A stretch of DNA of 17,735 nt, from contig JAEZHY010000268.1 in NCBI GenBank assembly GCA_023416335.1, positions 1 through 17,735 of the forward strand, in the 5' to 3' direction. Below, in pieces: positions 1-8,369 of this stretch. The notes beneath the pieces were generated by a model. The model was not told the origin of the DNA, searched no databases, and was given only the letters and a program-made list of their open reading frames with translations. The DNA comes from Pseudomonadota bacterium. Its GTDB lineage: Bacteria > Desulfobacterota > Syntrophobacteria > Syntrophobacterales > Syntrophobacteraceae. How positions within the stretch are numbered: position 1 is the first letter of the stretch; each line of letters begins with the position of its first letter. The position numbers and the translations under genes were made by a program.

Positions 1-1
1 C

Positions 2-1102
2 ATCAACCGCGCTGAAACGTTTCGGGCCATGTTGAAAGAAGCGGAGACTGCCGTCGATCATATCAACTTCGAGACGTTCACATTCGAAGACGATCCCGTC
101 GGCATGCGTTTTTCCACATTACTCAGGCAAAAGAGCGCGGCAGGTCTGGACATCAATATACTGTACGACGATGCGGGCAGTTGGAGAACTTCGCCCAGGT
201 TTTTCCGGGAATTGAGCCGGTCCGGCATCCGTCTGCTCAAGTTCAACCCGATCAATCCGTTCGAACTCCGCACGGAGTGGTCGCCATTCGCGCGCGATCA
301 CAGAAAGCTGCTCATTATCGACGGCAGGACGGCATTCACCGGCGGTGTCAACATAGCCGGGAAGGACCGGGACAGCCTCCGTGAGATAGCTATGGAAGAC
401 AACGTCGAGATGCCTTATTGGCGTGACACCGACGTGTGCATAGAAGGTCCCGCCGTTGCCGACTTTCAACACGAGTTCACGAGTATGTGGGCGGGACAGG
501 GCGGCCCTCTGCTTACAGGCAAGACGTATTTTCCCCTTCCGACTCCGCAGGGAAGCGACCTTGTCCGCACAGTTGCAAGCACGCCGGGATCCGAGAATCG
601 GGACACATACCTGATGTATCTTTCCGCGATCCATTTTTCCGAGCGCCGGATTTACCTGACGGATGCCTACTTTGCGCCCGATGACCAGGTGATCGATCTT
701 CTTTGCGCCGCGGCAAAACGCGGGGTGGACGTCAGGGTCATAGTTCCGACTATGACGGACCACAGGATGGTTCTTTACGCCGGGAGGTACAGCTATTCGC
801 GACTTCTCCGGGCCGGGGTGAAGCTATATGAGCGACGGGACGTGCTGCTCCATGCAAAAACGGCTGTTATCGACGGGGTCTGGTCCACCGTCGGTTCCGC
901 CAATCTGGACATGTGGAGTTCTCTTCGGGATTACGAACTCAACGCCGTCATAATCGGCCCGGAGTTCGCGGACGGGATGGAGGCGCAGTTCGCGCGGGAC
1001 CTCGAGGCTTGCAACGCTATATATCCTTCAGATTGGGAAAAGCGCCCGGACGGAGACAAGTTGAAGGAATGGTTTGCGCATATGTTCAATTATTGGCTTT
1101 AA
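2..1102 (+). CDS. Cardiolipin synthase / phospholipase D family protein (5' end cut by window)
   Basis: The reading frame is open to the window edge (residues INRAETFRAM precede the ATG at 29), and that stretch looks like normal family sequence, so the real start lies outside the window. Two HKD motifs are visible. Counting from the ATG at 29, the first has H91, K93 and D98 followed by GGVN, and the second has H275, K277 and D282 followed by GSAN. This paired arrangement defines the PLD superfamily; each HKD supplies half of the active site. Spacing and sequence fit bacterial cardiolipin synthase, which condenses two phosphatidylglycerols into cardiolipin and glycerol at the inner membrane. 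The N-terminal membrane segments of a full cardiolipin synthase would lie upstream and cannot be checked, so a soluble ClsB-like enzyme is also possible. The frame ends FNYWL, a hydrophobic tail. PLD family membership is certain; the exact substrate is inferred. Confidence 0.9.
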   Translation: MNRAETFRAMLKEAETAVDHINFETFTFEDDPVGMRFSTLLRQKSAAGLDINILYDDAGSWRTSPRFFRELSRSGIRLLKFNPINPFELRTEWSPFARDHRKLLIIDGRTAFTGGVNIAGKDRDSLREIAMEDNVEMPYWRDTDVCIEGPAVADFQHEFTSMWAGQGGPLLTGKTYFPLPTPQGSDLVRTVASTPGSENRDTYLMYLSAIHFSERRIYLTDAYFAPDDQVIDLLCAAAKRGVDVRVIVPTMTDHRMVLYAGRYSYSRLLRAGVKLYERRDVLLHAKTAVIDGVWSTVGSANLDMWSSLRDYELNAVIIGPEFADGMEAQFARDLEACNAIYPSDWEKRPDGDKLKEWFAHMFNYWL

Positions 1103-1136
1103 CCCCGTATCACGTATCGCGCGGCCGACAAGCACG

Positions 1137-1188
1137 TAACTCCTGTGAACAGCCTCCGACTGCCGGCGCCCGGCGCTCACAGGAATTA
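1137..1188. repeat. Nested inverted repeat downstream of the PLD gene
   Basis: Outer arms at 1137-1150 and 1175-1188 pair at 12 of 14 positions (core TCCTGTGA / TCACAGGA). Inside, GCCGG (1162-1166) and CCGGC (1170-1174) form a perfect small hairpin with a three-base loop. No T-tract follows, so this is not a textbook intrinsic terminator. It could be a REP-like element or an mRNA 3'-end stabiliser. Confidence 0.5.
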
Positions 1189-1286
1189 TCCTGAAAATAG
1201 GATGGTCGGTCTACTCGGATCGGCTGATAACCTTACGTGTAGAAACCGTCATCTCTATTAATGGAGAATAAACAGGTCTTTTTCGA

Positions 1287-2141
1287 ATGCGTGAATTGGT
1301 CGTAAAGAACTGGGGCGAGCTTCAGGAAGAATTGTACAGGGACTCATGGAACAGGGACCTCGGCAGGTTTCGTTCCCGCTATGCGTTTCGCGGCCTTTCG
1401 GATGCCCGATACCGGCTTGAAACCACGTTGATGCGGCTCAGAGGCGATTTTTCCGACCTGGAGCACCACCTGCTCCGGAACTTCAAGAAATACGCTCACC
1501 GGAACGTGGCAAGCGGAGATTCCATTTGGCACTGGCTTGCAATAGCCCAGCATTTCGGTCTGCCCACACGCCTTCTCGACTGGACCTATTCCCCGCTCTG
1601 CGCCCTGCACTTTGCCACCTCCGACCTGGAAAAATACGATAAGGACGGAGTCATTTGGGCGGTCAACTATGTGAAAGCGCACAATCTGCTGCCGAATGTG
1701 CTGAAGATTCAGCTGGACCGGGAGGGAGCCAACGTCTTTACGGTCGAGATGCTCTCCGAATCCGTCAGGTCCCTCAAAGAGTTGGCGGCTATGGCCGGAG
1801 ACGATTTTCTGCTCTTCTTCGAACCTCCGTCCATAGATGACCGGATAATAAACCAGTTTGCATTTTTCTCGATTATGTCCGGTCCCACCGCCGTTCTGGA
1901 CGAGTGGATCGAGGAACACCAGGAAACTGCGGTGAAGATTATCATCCCTGCCGGGCTGAAGTGGGAGATCCGGGACAAGCTGGACCAGGCCAACATAACG
2001 GAACGAGTCCTTTTCCCGGGACTCGACGGTCTGAGCAGATGGTTGAAGAGGCATTACAGCCCGCGCCACGACGGTCTGACTTCGGAGCACGATATCCTTC
2101 TGCGAATGTCGGATTTCCGAAAACAAGCCTCAAACGAGTGA
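1287..2141 (+). CDS. FRG-domain protein
   Basis: This 284-residue protein has the hallmarks of the FRG domain: F-R-G at residues 34-36 followed by LSDARYRLETTLMR, then a conserved block with WHWLAIAQHFGLPTRLLDW and SPLCALHFATSD. The FRG block fills the N-terminal half; the C-terminal half resembles nothing I recognise. The biochemical role of FRG proteins is not settled; they often occur in variable genome islands and some are suspected toxin or defence components. Here the gene stands alone between a PLD gene and a terminator, with no antitoxin or partner beside it, so no defence role can be claimed. The ATG at 1287 has only a weak purine stretch (AACAGG) at suitable spacing; a better GGAG lies 20 bases upstream, too far to be certain. 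No signal peptide is seen, so it is probably cytoplasmic. Confidence 0.88.
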   Translation: MRELVVKNWGELQEELYRDSWNRDLGRFRSRYAFRGLSDARYRLETTLMRLRGDFSDLEHHLLRNFKKYAHRNVASGDSIWHWLAIAQHFGLPTRLLDWTYSPLCALHFATSDLEKYDKDGVIWAVNYVKAHNLLPNVLKIQLDREGANVFTVEMLSESVRSLKELAAMAGDDFLLFFEPPSIDDRIINQFAFFSIMSGPTAVLDEWIEEHQETAVKIIIPAGLKWEIRDKLDQANITERVLFPGLDGLSRWLKRHYSPRHDGLTSEHDILLRMSDFRKQASNE

Positions 2142-2178
2142 TTCCGCGAAAGTCGGAGTGAGCCGGGGGTACGAAAAC

Positions 2179-2208
2179 GGCGCGGTCGGGAACCGCGCCG
2201 GAATTTTT
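2179..2208 (+). terminator. Rho-independent terminator after the FRG gene
   Basis: Perfect 8-bp GC-rich stem GGCGCGGT (2179-2186) / ACCGCGCC (2192-2199) with a five-base loop, followed by GGAATTTTT (T-run 2204-2208). AAAA precedes the stem at 2174-2177, so on the other strand it also ends in a short T-run. It can therefore serve the convergent minus-strand gene at 2235-2531 as well. Confidence 0.88.
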
Positions 2209-2234
2209 GTGTGAAGTCTATCGCTTATGCACCG

Positions 2235-2531
2235 TCAGAATCCCGGTCCGTTCGCAGTTCCGAAATTGGAACCACCAATTCCGCCCGCACCCGGGCCAAT
2301 GGGGTTGGAACTTCCGATTCCACCCGGCGGATTCCCCCTTTCACCGCCGAAGATGCCGGGGGTTCCACCACCAATACCGCTGCTTCCTGCGTCCATGTCG
2401 GATGAACCGAATTCATTCCCAATGCCGGGTTCGGTTCCCGGGTATACTCCTATCTTCTGTGCGAAAGCCTGAGATCCCCAAAACAATATCGATACAATCG
2501 CCAAAAGGCTGAAAATCGCTCTCGTTTTCAT
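2235..2531 (-). CDS. Small secreted glycine-rich protein
   Basis: This 98-residue protein starts with a clear Sec signal peptide: MKTR, a hydrophobic core AIFSLLAIVSILFW, and a likely signal peptidase I cut after AFA at about residue 24. The mature part of roughly 75 residues is almost all Gly, Pro, Ser, Asn and Ile, with recurring GIG/GIGGS/GSSN blocks, no cysteine and little charge, so it is probably disordered or structural. The ATG is supported by an upstream AAGGAGC ribosome-binding site with about 8 bases spacing, which is the main reason to believe it over the opposite-strand frames. It converges on the FRG gene and shares its terminator. I do not recognise a family. Signal peptide plus glycine-rich tail suggests an envelope or extracellular protein; nothing more specific is justified. 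Confidence 0.75.
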   Translation of the reverse strand: MKTRAIFSLLAIVSILFWGSQAFAQKIGVYPGTEPGIGNEFGSSDMDAGSSGIGGGTPGIFGGERGNPPGGIGSSNPIGPGAGGIGGSNFGTANGPGF

Positions 2532-2848
2532 ATCCGTGCTCCTTCAGTCTTATTTCACTGCAGACGGACCATCAGATACAAGATGACCATCCCGGGACGG
2601 ATAAAACAGAGGGAGCCGACACATTCTATCGATTAAGAATTAATATTTGAGGTGCCGTCGAAGCAGAAGGAGAAAGAGTCGGCCGGGCCGGTCTCATTTC
2701 CAGGAATATTACTTTGAGTTCTCCGTGCAGTTGCACACCCCGGATACGTCATCCCGTGTTTGAGTGCTTTTGAGCCGGGATCCAGCGAAGTCGCCGCACT
2801 TCCAGATGCGGTTCTGACGAGAATGAAACTCCCGTTCCCGTAAGTTGA

Positions 2849-2870
2849 GGCACGGTTTCCTGACCGTGCC
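2849..2870. repeat. Perfect 8-bp hairpin (cluster member 1)
   Basis: GGCACGGT (2849-2856) and ACCGTGCC (2863-2870) are perfect complements around a six-base loop TTCCTG. No T-run follows on either strand, so it is not a simple terminator. Confidence 0.7.
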
Positions 2871-2892
2871 GGCCGGGAATCGACAAGGGTGG

Positions 2893-2920
2893 CCCAGGCA
2901 GCGTCTTTTTGCTGCCTGGG
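2893..2920. repeat. Perfect 10-bp hairpin (cluster member 2)
   Basis: CCCAGGCAGC (2893-2902) pairs perfectly with GCTGCCTGGG (2911-2920). The 8-base loop GTCTTTTT is nearly the reverse complement of the loop of the hairpin at 3011-3038. Confidence 0.75.
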
Positions 2921-3010
2921 TCCGAAGGACAGGAGGGGCGGAGCTGAGTCCTCCGGCGAGGAACTGCAGGAGTTGAATCGATACTGTCTGCTGAACCTCT
3001 TGCCGCCGGC

Positions 3011-3038
3011 ACGGGCAACAAAGAGACGTTGCCCGTGT
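3011..3038. repeat. Perfect 10-bp hairpin (cluster member 3)
   Basis: CACGGGCAAC (3011-3020) pairs perfectly with GTTGCCCGTG (3029-3038) around the loop AAAGAGAC. Same geometry as the hairpin at 2893-2920 but with the loop in the opposite orientation, as in paired REP (BIME-like) elements. Confidence 0.75.
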
Positions 3039-3121
3039 CACCCATGAGAGTGTGACTTCGATCTCGATTGAAGTTTCATGAGAGAGTTACAAGCAGCAAG
3101 AGCGATCCGGCGGCCGGATGG

Positions 3122-3146
3122 TGGGCACGATAGAACTTGGTGCCCA
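3122..3146. repeat. 7-bp hairpin of the TGGGCAC/GTGCCCA type (cluster member 4)
   Basis: TGGGCAC (3122-3128) pairs with GTGCCCA (3140-3146) around an 11-base loop and is followed by TCCTACG. Intergenic repeats of this shape are common in proteobacterial genomes; I cannot check copy number here. Confidence 0.55.
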
Positions 3147-3167
3147 TCCTACGCTGCTCACCGTTTA

Positions 3168-3195
3168 CTCTTATTGAAGTTCATAAGAGGTTTTT
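3168..3195 (+). terminator. Weak terminator-like hairpin, plus strand
   Basis: CTCTTAT (3168-3174) pairs with ATAAGAG (3183-3189), followed by G and five T (3191-3195). The stem is short and AT-rich. It reads out of the hairpin cluster on the plus strand, where no gene is annotated, so it would matter only if that cluster is transcribed. Confidence 0.35.
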
Positions 3196-3256
3196 CAAAG
3201 TATTGAATTCACGATCCGCCCGAGAGCCTGATTCCCAGGCATTTTCGACGGAGACA

Positions 3257-6200
3257 TCATCGTTCGGCGCCAACCGCCTCACTGCTGCCGACGGCCCCCG
3301 GCACGGACTCTTTGCTCCGGGACAGCCCGCGTACCAGCACGAAGAACAGCGGCACGAAGAATATCGCAAGCACCGTGGCCGAAATCATCCCGCCCATAAC
3401 GCCGGTACCGATCGCGTTCTGGCTTCCGGATCCCGCTCCGCGGCTGACCGCCAGCGGCAACACGCCCAGGATGAACGCAAACGAGGTCATAAGGATCGGC
3501 CTGAGCCGCATGCGCACGGCCGTCAGGGTTGCTTCGATTAGGTTCATGCCCTGCTCGTTGAGGTCTTTGGCAAATTCAACGATCAGAATGGCGTTCTTGG
3601 CAGAGAGGCCGATGGTCGTCAGCAGGCCGACCTGGAAGAACACGTCGTTCGGAAGTCCCCTGAGAGTTGCAGCCCCGAGGGCCCCGATAACTCCGAGCGG
3701 CACGACGAGCATGACGGAAAACGGGATCGACCAGGACTCGTAAAGGGCCGCCAGGCACAGAAATACGACAAGCAGCGAGATCGCGTAGAGCATCGGGGCC
3801 TGGGATCCCGACATACGTTCCTGGAAGGAAAGTCCGGTCCACTCGAACCCGATCCCCACGGGAAGCTTCGAGGCAATGTCTTCCATGGCCTTCATCGCCT
3901 CTCCGGAACTCTTGCCCGGGGCGGGCTGGCCGAGGATTTCGACTGACGGCATGCCGTTATAGCGTTCCAGGCGGGGAGAACCGTAGGTCCATTTAGCAGC
4001 GGTAAAAGACGAGAACGGCACCATTGCTCCGGCTTTGTTCCGCACATACCACTTATTCACATCTTCCGGCAGCATCCGGAAAGGTGCATCGGCCTGGAGA
4101 AAGACCTTCTTGGTCCGGCCCTTGTCGATGAAATCATTAACGTAAAGGCTGCCCCACGCAATCGATAACGTATCGTTGATGTCGGACAGCGTGAGTCCGA
4201 GCGCCCCGGCTTTCGACTGGTCGATATCGAGCCCGAACTGTGGGGTGTCTTCCTGGCCGTTTGGCCGCACAGCCATGAGAACCGGATTTTGGGCAACCAT
4301 ACCAAGAAGCTGATTGCGCGCAGCGATCAGTTTTTCATGCCCCAGCCCCGAACGGTCCTGGAGTTCGAAGTCAAAACCGGTCGCATTGCCGAGTTCCATA
4401 ACTGCAGGCGGAGCGAATGCGAAAACCATTGCATCGCGAATACGCATGAAAGTGCCCATCGCCCTTCCGACGACGGCGCTCAGCCGCAGGTCCGGGCGCT
4501 TCCGCAGGTCCCAGTCCTTGAGTTTGACAAAAGCGATCCCGGCATTCTGTCCCCTGCCGCCGAAACTGAATCCCGCGACCGCAAAGACCGATTCGACAGC
4601 ATCCTTCTGATCCGTCAGAAAATGCTTTTCGACCTCTTTCAGGACATTTACCGTTCGTTCCTGGGTAGCGCTCACGGGCAGCAGTACCTGGGTGAACAGA
4701 ATGCCCTGGTCTTCATCCGGCAAAAAGGCGGTCGGAAGACGCAGGAAAAGGAAACCCATCCCGGCCAGGATCACGATATAGATCGCAATGTAGCGCAGCC
4801 TTCTGCCGAGAATGCGGCCAACCACCTTTTGATAGCGTTGGCTGCACCATTCGAACGTCCGGTTGAACCAGCCGAAGAACCCGCGTTTGGCCGCGTGCTG
4901 TTCCGCATCGAGCGGCTTCAACATGGTGGCGCAAAGAGCGGGAGTGAGCACCATTGCAACGATAACGGACAAAACCATCGAGGAGACAATGGTAATCGAG
5001 AACTGGCGATAGATGACCCCGGTAGATCCCCCGAAGAAAGCCATCGGCACGAAAACGGCCGAAAGCACGAGCGCGATGCCCACGAGGGCGCCTGTTATCT
5101 GCTTCATGGATTTGCGCGTCGCCTCTTTTGGAGGAAGCTTTTCTTCGCGCATGACGCGCTCGACGTTTTCCACGACGACAATGGCATCATCGACAAGGAG
5201 TCCGATCGCCAGCACCATGCCGAACATCGTCAGGGTATTTATCGAAAAACCGCAGGCCGCCAACACCCCGAACGTTCCGAGCAATACTACCGGCACGGCG
5301 ATGGTCGGAATCAGGGTGGCCCGGAAATTCTGCAGGAACAGGAACATGACGAGGAAGACCAGACCGATCGCCTCAGCCAGCGTCTTTACGACCTCTTCAA
5401 TCGAAATTCTGATGAACGGGGTCGTGTCGTAGGGCAAAACCATCTTCATCCCGCGCGGGAAGTACTGGGACAGTTCGTTTATCTTTGCCTTTACCGCTTT
5501 GGCCGTGTCCAGGGCATTTGCACCCGCTGCGAGTTTGACCGCCAGACCCGTCGCCGGTTTTCCGTTATAGCGGGCTACGGTCTCATAATTCTCGCTGCCG
5601 ATTTCGATACGGGCAACATCACGCAGATACACACTGGAACCGTCGCTGTTGGTGCGCAGGAATATATTGCCGAATTGCTCCGGAGTCTGGAGCAGAGTCT
5701 GAGCGGTGACCGTCGCATTGAGCTGCTGTCCGCCGATCGATGGAGCCCCGCCAAGCTGACCGGCTGAAACCTGCACGTTTTGGGCCTGTATTGCTTCCCG
5801 CACGTCGGCGGGGGTAAGCTTGTAATTGTTCAGCCTGGTCGGATCGAGCCAGATACGCATGGCGTACTTGGCTCCAAACAGAGTCACGTCACCTACGCCG
5901 TCAACGCGGCTGATGATGTCCTGTATGTAATCGGCGGCATAGTTCGACAGGTCGTACTGGCTCATGCTCCCGTCTTCGGACACGAAACCCAGAACGACCA
6001 GAAAGTTTTTCGTTGATTTGGTGACCCGGATACCCTGCTGCTGAACCACCATGGGCAGGAGCGGCGTTGCAAGCTGGAGCTTGTTCTGCACCTGCACCTG
6101 CGCGATGTTCGGATCGGTGCCCGCATCGAAGGTAAGCGTAATCGTTACATTGCCGACGGAATCGCTGGTTGAGGCCATGTACCGAAGATGGTCCAACCCG

Positions 6201-6409
6201 TTCATCTTCTGTTCGATAACCTGTGTGACGGTATCCTCTACCGTTTTAGCCGATGCCCCCGGATAGTTTGCATCGATGGAGATCTCCGGAGGGGCGATCG
6301 CGGGATATTGGGAAACCGGCAGGGTCCCGATCGCCAGGACGCCGGCCAGCATGATGATAATTGCAATGACCCACGCAAAAATGGGCCTGTCGATAAAAAA
6401 CTGGGCCAC
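3257..6409 (-). CDS. RND multidrug efflux permease, AcrB/MexB (HAE-1) family
   Basis: At 1050 residues this is a full-length inner-membrane proton-driven drug exporter. It opens with the family signature [20 protein letters not shown]. The proton-relay residues are present: D407 and D408 in [13 protein letters not shown] (same numbers as in E. coli AcrB) and a lysine at about 938 in [13 protein letters not shown]. Twelve membrane segments and two large periplasmic loops follow the usual plan. The start is GTG, with AGGAGA at good spacing. That site overlaps the end of the adaptor gene only 12 bases upstream, so the two are co-transcribed and probably translationally coupled. No outer-membrane factor gene follows, so the pump must use a TolC-like channel encoded elsewhere. 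Substrates cannot be told from sequence; hydrophobic drugs, bile-type compounds or solvents are typical. Confidence 0.97.
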   Translation of the reverse strand: MAQFFIDRPIFAWVIAIIIMLAGVLAIGTLPVSQYPAIAPPEISIDANYPGASAKTVEDTVTQVIEQKMNGLDHLRYMASTSDSVGNVTITLTFDAGTDPNIAQVQVQNKLQLATPLLPMVVQQQGIRVTKSTKNFLVVLGFVSEDGSMSQYDLSNYAADYIQDIISRVDGVGDVTLFGAKYAMRIWLDPTRLNNYKLTPADVREAIQAQNVQVSAGQLGGAPSIGGQQLNATVTAQTLLQTPEQFGNIFLRTNSDGSSVYLRDVARIEIGSENYETVARYNGKPATGLAVKLAAGANALDTAKAVKAKINELSQYFPRGMKMVLPYDTTPFIRISIEEVVKTLAEAIGLVFLVMFLFLQNFRATLIPTIAVPVVLLGTFGVLAACGFSINTLTMFGMVLAIGLLVDDAIVVVENVERVMREEKLPPKEATRKSMKQITGALVGIALVLSAVFVPMAFFGGSTGVIYRQFSITIVSSMVLSVIVAMVLTPALCATMLKPLDAEQHAAKRGFFGWFNRTFEWCSQRYQKVVGRILGRRLRYIAIYIVILAGMGFLFLRLPTAFLPDEDQGILFTQVLLPVSATQERTVNVLKEVEKHFLTDQKDAVESVFAVAGFSFGGRGQNAGIAFVKLKDWDLRKRPDLRLSAVVGRAMGTFMRIRDAMVFAFAPPAVMELGNATGFDFELQDRSGLGHEKLIAARNQLLGMVAQNPVLMAVRPNGQEDTPQFGLDIDQSKAGALGLTLSDINDTLSIAWGSLYVNDFIDKGRTKKVFLQADAPFRMLPEDVNKWYVRNKAGAMVPFSSFTAAKWTYGSPRLERYNGMPSVEILGQPAPGKSSGEAMKAMEDIASKLPVGIGFEWTGLSFQERMSGSQAPMLYAISLLVVFLCLAALYESWSIPFSVMLVVPLGVIGALGAATLRGLPNDVFFQVGLLTTIGLSAKNAILIVEFAKDLNEQGMNLIEATLTAVRMRLRPILMTSFAFILGVLPLAVSRGAGSGSQNAIGTGVMGGMISATVLAIFFVPLFFVLVRGLSRSKESVPGAVGSSEAVGAER

Positions 6410-6421
6410 GCGAGGTCTCCT

Positions 6422-7612
6422 TTATTGCACTGTTGACGAAGCGTTTGAATCCGCCTTCGCCGTTTTGCTGAACGGTGCGACCGTCACCGGTGCGCCCGGA
6501 GCTGCTTTCTGGAGCCCTTCGACAATGACCCGGTCCCCGGTCTTGAGACCATCGCTGACAAGCCACTTGTCCCCTACCGCACGGTCCACTTTCACCATCC
6601 GCGGTTCGACTTTTTCGTCCGCGCCGACCAGCATGGCAACCGCATTTCCCTGTGAATCGTGCGTAACGCCCTGCTGCGGAACGAGAACAGCTTCTTCGTT
6701 CACACCCTGTTCGACGACGGCACGCACATACATGCCCGGCAGCAGAATTTGCTGCGGATTGTTGAAGACCGCACGCAGGGTGATCGAGCCCGTACTCTGG
6801 TCTACGGTAACTTCGGAGAACTTAAGGGTCCCCTCAATCGGATATTGGGTGCCATCTTCGAGAATCAGCCGGACTTTCGCTTCCTTTACGCCGTCGCTCT
6901 TGAGCAGTCCTTTTGCAAGGCTCTGCTTGAGTCGCAGGACCTCCGCGCTCGACTGGGTAACGTCAACGTAGATGGGATCGAGCTGCTGGACGGTGCAGAG
7001 CGGGGCTGCCTGGTTTGCCGTAACGAGGGCCCCCGTAGTCACAGCGGATCTGCCGACGCGGCCGGAAATGGGCGAGGCGACCCGAGTGTAGTCCAAATTG
7101 ATGCGGGCGGTTTCCAAAGCGGCTTTGGTCGCTTCGACATCTGCCTCGGCCTGCCTTGCCAACCCCACCATATCTTCATAATCCTGCTGGCTGACCGCAC
7201 GGGCCGGCAGGAGCTGCTTATAGCGCTCGGCTTTCGACTTCGTTGTGGCAAGAACTGCTTCTGCCTTGCTGACCGCCGCTTTTGCGCTCGCATAAGCGGC
7301 TTTGAATGAAGCAGGGTCGATCTGATACAGGACTTCGTTCGCCTTTACATCCTCCCCTTCGGTAAAGGGGCGTCTCTGTATGATACCGCTGACCTGAGGA
7401 CGCACTTCCGCAATGACGTATGCCGCAGTGCGACCCGGCAACTCGGAAGTGAGCACCAGTCGCTGCGGCTCCACAGTTACGACGCCAACCTCGGCAGGCC
7501 CGCTCTGTATCGGACCGCCAACTGCTTTCTGTTCTCCGCATCCCGAGAGCAGTGCGGAAAATACGAAAATCCCCGTGGTAGCCACTGCTCCGGAAATGAA
7601 TTTGTTTCGCAT
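6422..7612 (-). CDS. RND periplasmic adaptor (membrane fusion) lipoprotein, AcrA/MexA family
   Basis: A 396-residue adaptor that links the inner-membrane pump to the outer-membrane channel. The frame is open much further upstream (to 7807), but that part overlaps the regulator gene and looks like a shadow. The ATG at 7612 has GAGG upstream and gives a proper lipoprotein signal peptide ending LLSGC, with Cys25 as the lipidated residue. Family blocks follow: lipoyl/barrel start with VTVEPQRLVLTSELPGR and EVRPQVSGIIQRRPFTEGE, then an alpha-helical hairpin rich in Ala, Lys and Glu (about residues 100-165), then ARINLDYTRVASPISGRVG and the beta-barrel and membrane-proximal domains (TLRAVFNNP, LLPGMYVRAVVEQG). 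It sits 25 bases downstream of the tetR gene and 12 bases before the permease gene. Confidence 0.96.
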   Translation of the reverse strand: MRNKFISGAVATTGIFVFSALLSGCGEQKAVGGPIQSGPAEVGVVTVEPQRLVLTSELPGRTAAYVIAEVRPQVSGIIQRRPFTEGEDVKANEVLYQIDPASFKAAYASAKAAVSKAEAVLATTKSKAERYKQLLPARAVSQQDYEDMVGLARQAEADVEATKAALETARINLDYTRVASPISGRVGRSAVTTGALVTANQAAPLCTVQQLDPIYVDVTQSSAEVLRLKQSLAKGLLKSDGVKEAKVRLILEDGTQYPIEGTLKFSEVTVDQSTGSITLRAVFNNPQQILLPGMYVRAVVEQGVNEEAVLVPQQGVTHDSQGNAVAMLVGADEKVEPRMVKVDRAVGDKWLVSDGLKTGDRVIVEGLQKAAPGAPVTVAPFSKTAKADSNASSTVQ

Positions 7613-7637
7613 TTTACCCTCTTGGAACTGAATGTTT

Positions 7638-8336
7638 CTAATTCTGCGTTCCCGCCTGCCGTCCGTCGGACGGCCCAGGCGCTTCCGCAACATCGCGTAA
7701 ATTCGACCGTATGCCGGCTGCGGCAAATGTAACCACCTTTCGGATGAGTTCTTCCGCGTCGGGCAACTCTTTCGGTTTGAGAGGCAGGCTGTTCGTGCAC
7801 CACGCATGAAGAGCGAAGTGCAGCGATCCGGCCAGGAACACCCCCCGCCAGAACACGTCCTCTTCGGTCAATTCCGGCACCGCCTTGTACAGGGCAGCGT
7901 TAAACCGCAAAATGAAATTCCCGAGGTGAGGATAGACGTGCTTCTCGAAATATGCAGGCGGCTCGGTCAGGCACCGCCCCATCAAACGAATAAAAGAGTC
8001 GTTGTCCCGGGCCGTATCCAGGGCCTGCTCCACCGCGGGCCGGACAAAGGCTTCCAGAACGGCTTCGAGCCCGGGGCGTCTCCCTTCCGCGCCACCCTCG
8101 ATTTCATCGAGCATCGCAAGCCTGGCCTTGTTTACAGACACCAGCAGGCGTTCGAAGACCGCCGAAATCAGCCCTTCTTTCGACCCAAAATGGTAGTTCA
8201 CGGATGCAAGGTTCACCCCCGCCGCATCGGTTATGTCCCGCATCGAGGTCGCATCGAATCCCTTCTCGGCAAAAAGGTGCCCGGCAACTTCCAGGATTCG
8301 CTCTTTCGTGGGTGATTTCTCGAATGCCTTGCTCAC
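7638..8336 (-). CDS. TetR/AcrR-family transcriptional repressor of the efflux operon
   Basis: This 232-residue regulator has an N-terminal helix-turn-helix: ERILEVAGHLFAEKGFDATS, then MRDITDAAGVNLASVNYHFG and SKEGL, which is the TetR signature. The C-terminal ligand and dimer domain resembles the CecR/YbiH type (AVEQALDTARDNDSFIRLMG; FWRGVFLAGSLHFALH). The start is GTG, supported by an ideal AAGGAGG (8343-8349) six bases upstream. As first gene of the tetR-adaptor-permease operon it most likely represses its own promoter and is released by a pump substrate, as known for AcrR, CmeR and TtgR. Two perfect palindromes lie just upstream. Family membership is clear; the inducer is unknown. Confidence 0.95.
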   Translation of the reverse strand: MSKAFEKSPTKERILEVAGHLFAEKGFDATSMRDITDAAGVNLASVNYHFGSKEGLISAVFERLLVSVNKARLAMLDEIEGGAEGRRPGLEAVLEAFVRPAVEQALDTARDNDSFIRLMGRCLTEPPAYFEKHVYPHLGNFILRFNAALYKAVPELTEEDVFWRGVFLAGSLHFALHAWCTNSLPLKPKELPDAEELIRKVVTFAAAGIRSNLRDVAEAPGPSDGRQAGTQN

Positions 8337-8357
8337 AGGTTACCTCCTTCGAAATTC

Positions 8358-8369
8358 AAACGCGCGTTT
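8358..8369. promoter_or_regulatory. Perfect 12-bp palindrome in the tetR leader
   Basis: AAACGCGCGTTT is its own reverse complement and lies just downstream of the predicted -10 box, around the likely transcription start. Its centre is 17 bp from the centre of the neighbouring palindrome. It is a candidate second operator half or start-site operator. Confidence 0.45.

Larger units (their letters stand above)
2532..3256. other. 725-bp non-coding stretch with a hairpin cluster
   Basis: No convincing gene is seen. Two overlapping minus-strand open frames near 2709-3045 lack a ribosome-binding site and have low-complexity, shadow-like translations. The left part (2532-2700) holds the upstream region of the small secreted gene. 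The right part carries at least four perfect hairpins and an AT-rich hairpin with a T-run, listed separately. Confidence 0.7.

Noticed and set aside
1233..1261. Possible promoter TTACGT-17-TATTAA before the FRG gene
   Set aside because: The -35 matches consensus at only two positions; too weak to list as a feature.
2709..3045. Two overlapping minus-strand open frames as a possible gene
   Set aside because: No ribosome site, low-complexity translation and perfect hairpins inside; better explained as non-coding repeats.
4289..5767. Long plus-strand open frame of 492 codons
   Set aside because: It lies entirely antisense to the RND permease and its translation is histidine/arginine-rich without family features, typical of a codon-bias shadow.
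7613..7807. N-terminal extension of the adaptor protein
   Set aside because: It overlaps the end of the tetR gene, lacks a ribosome site, and would hide the lipoprotein signal peptide that begins at 7612.
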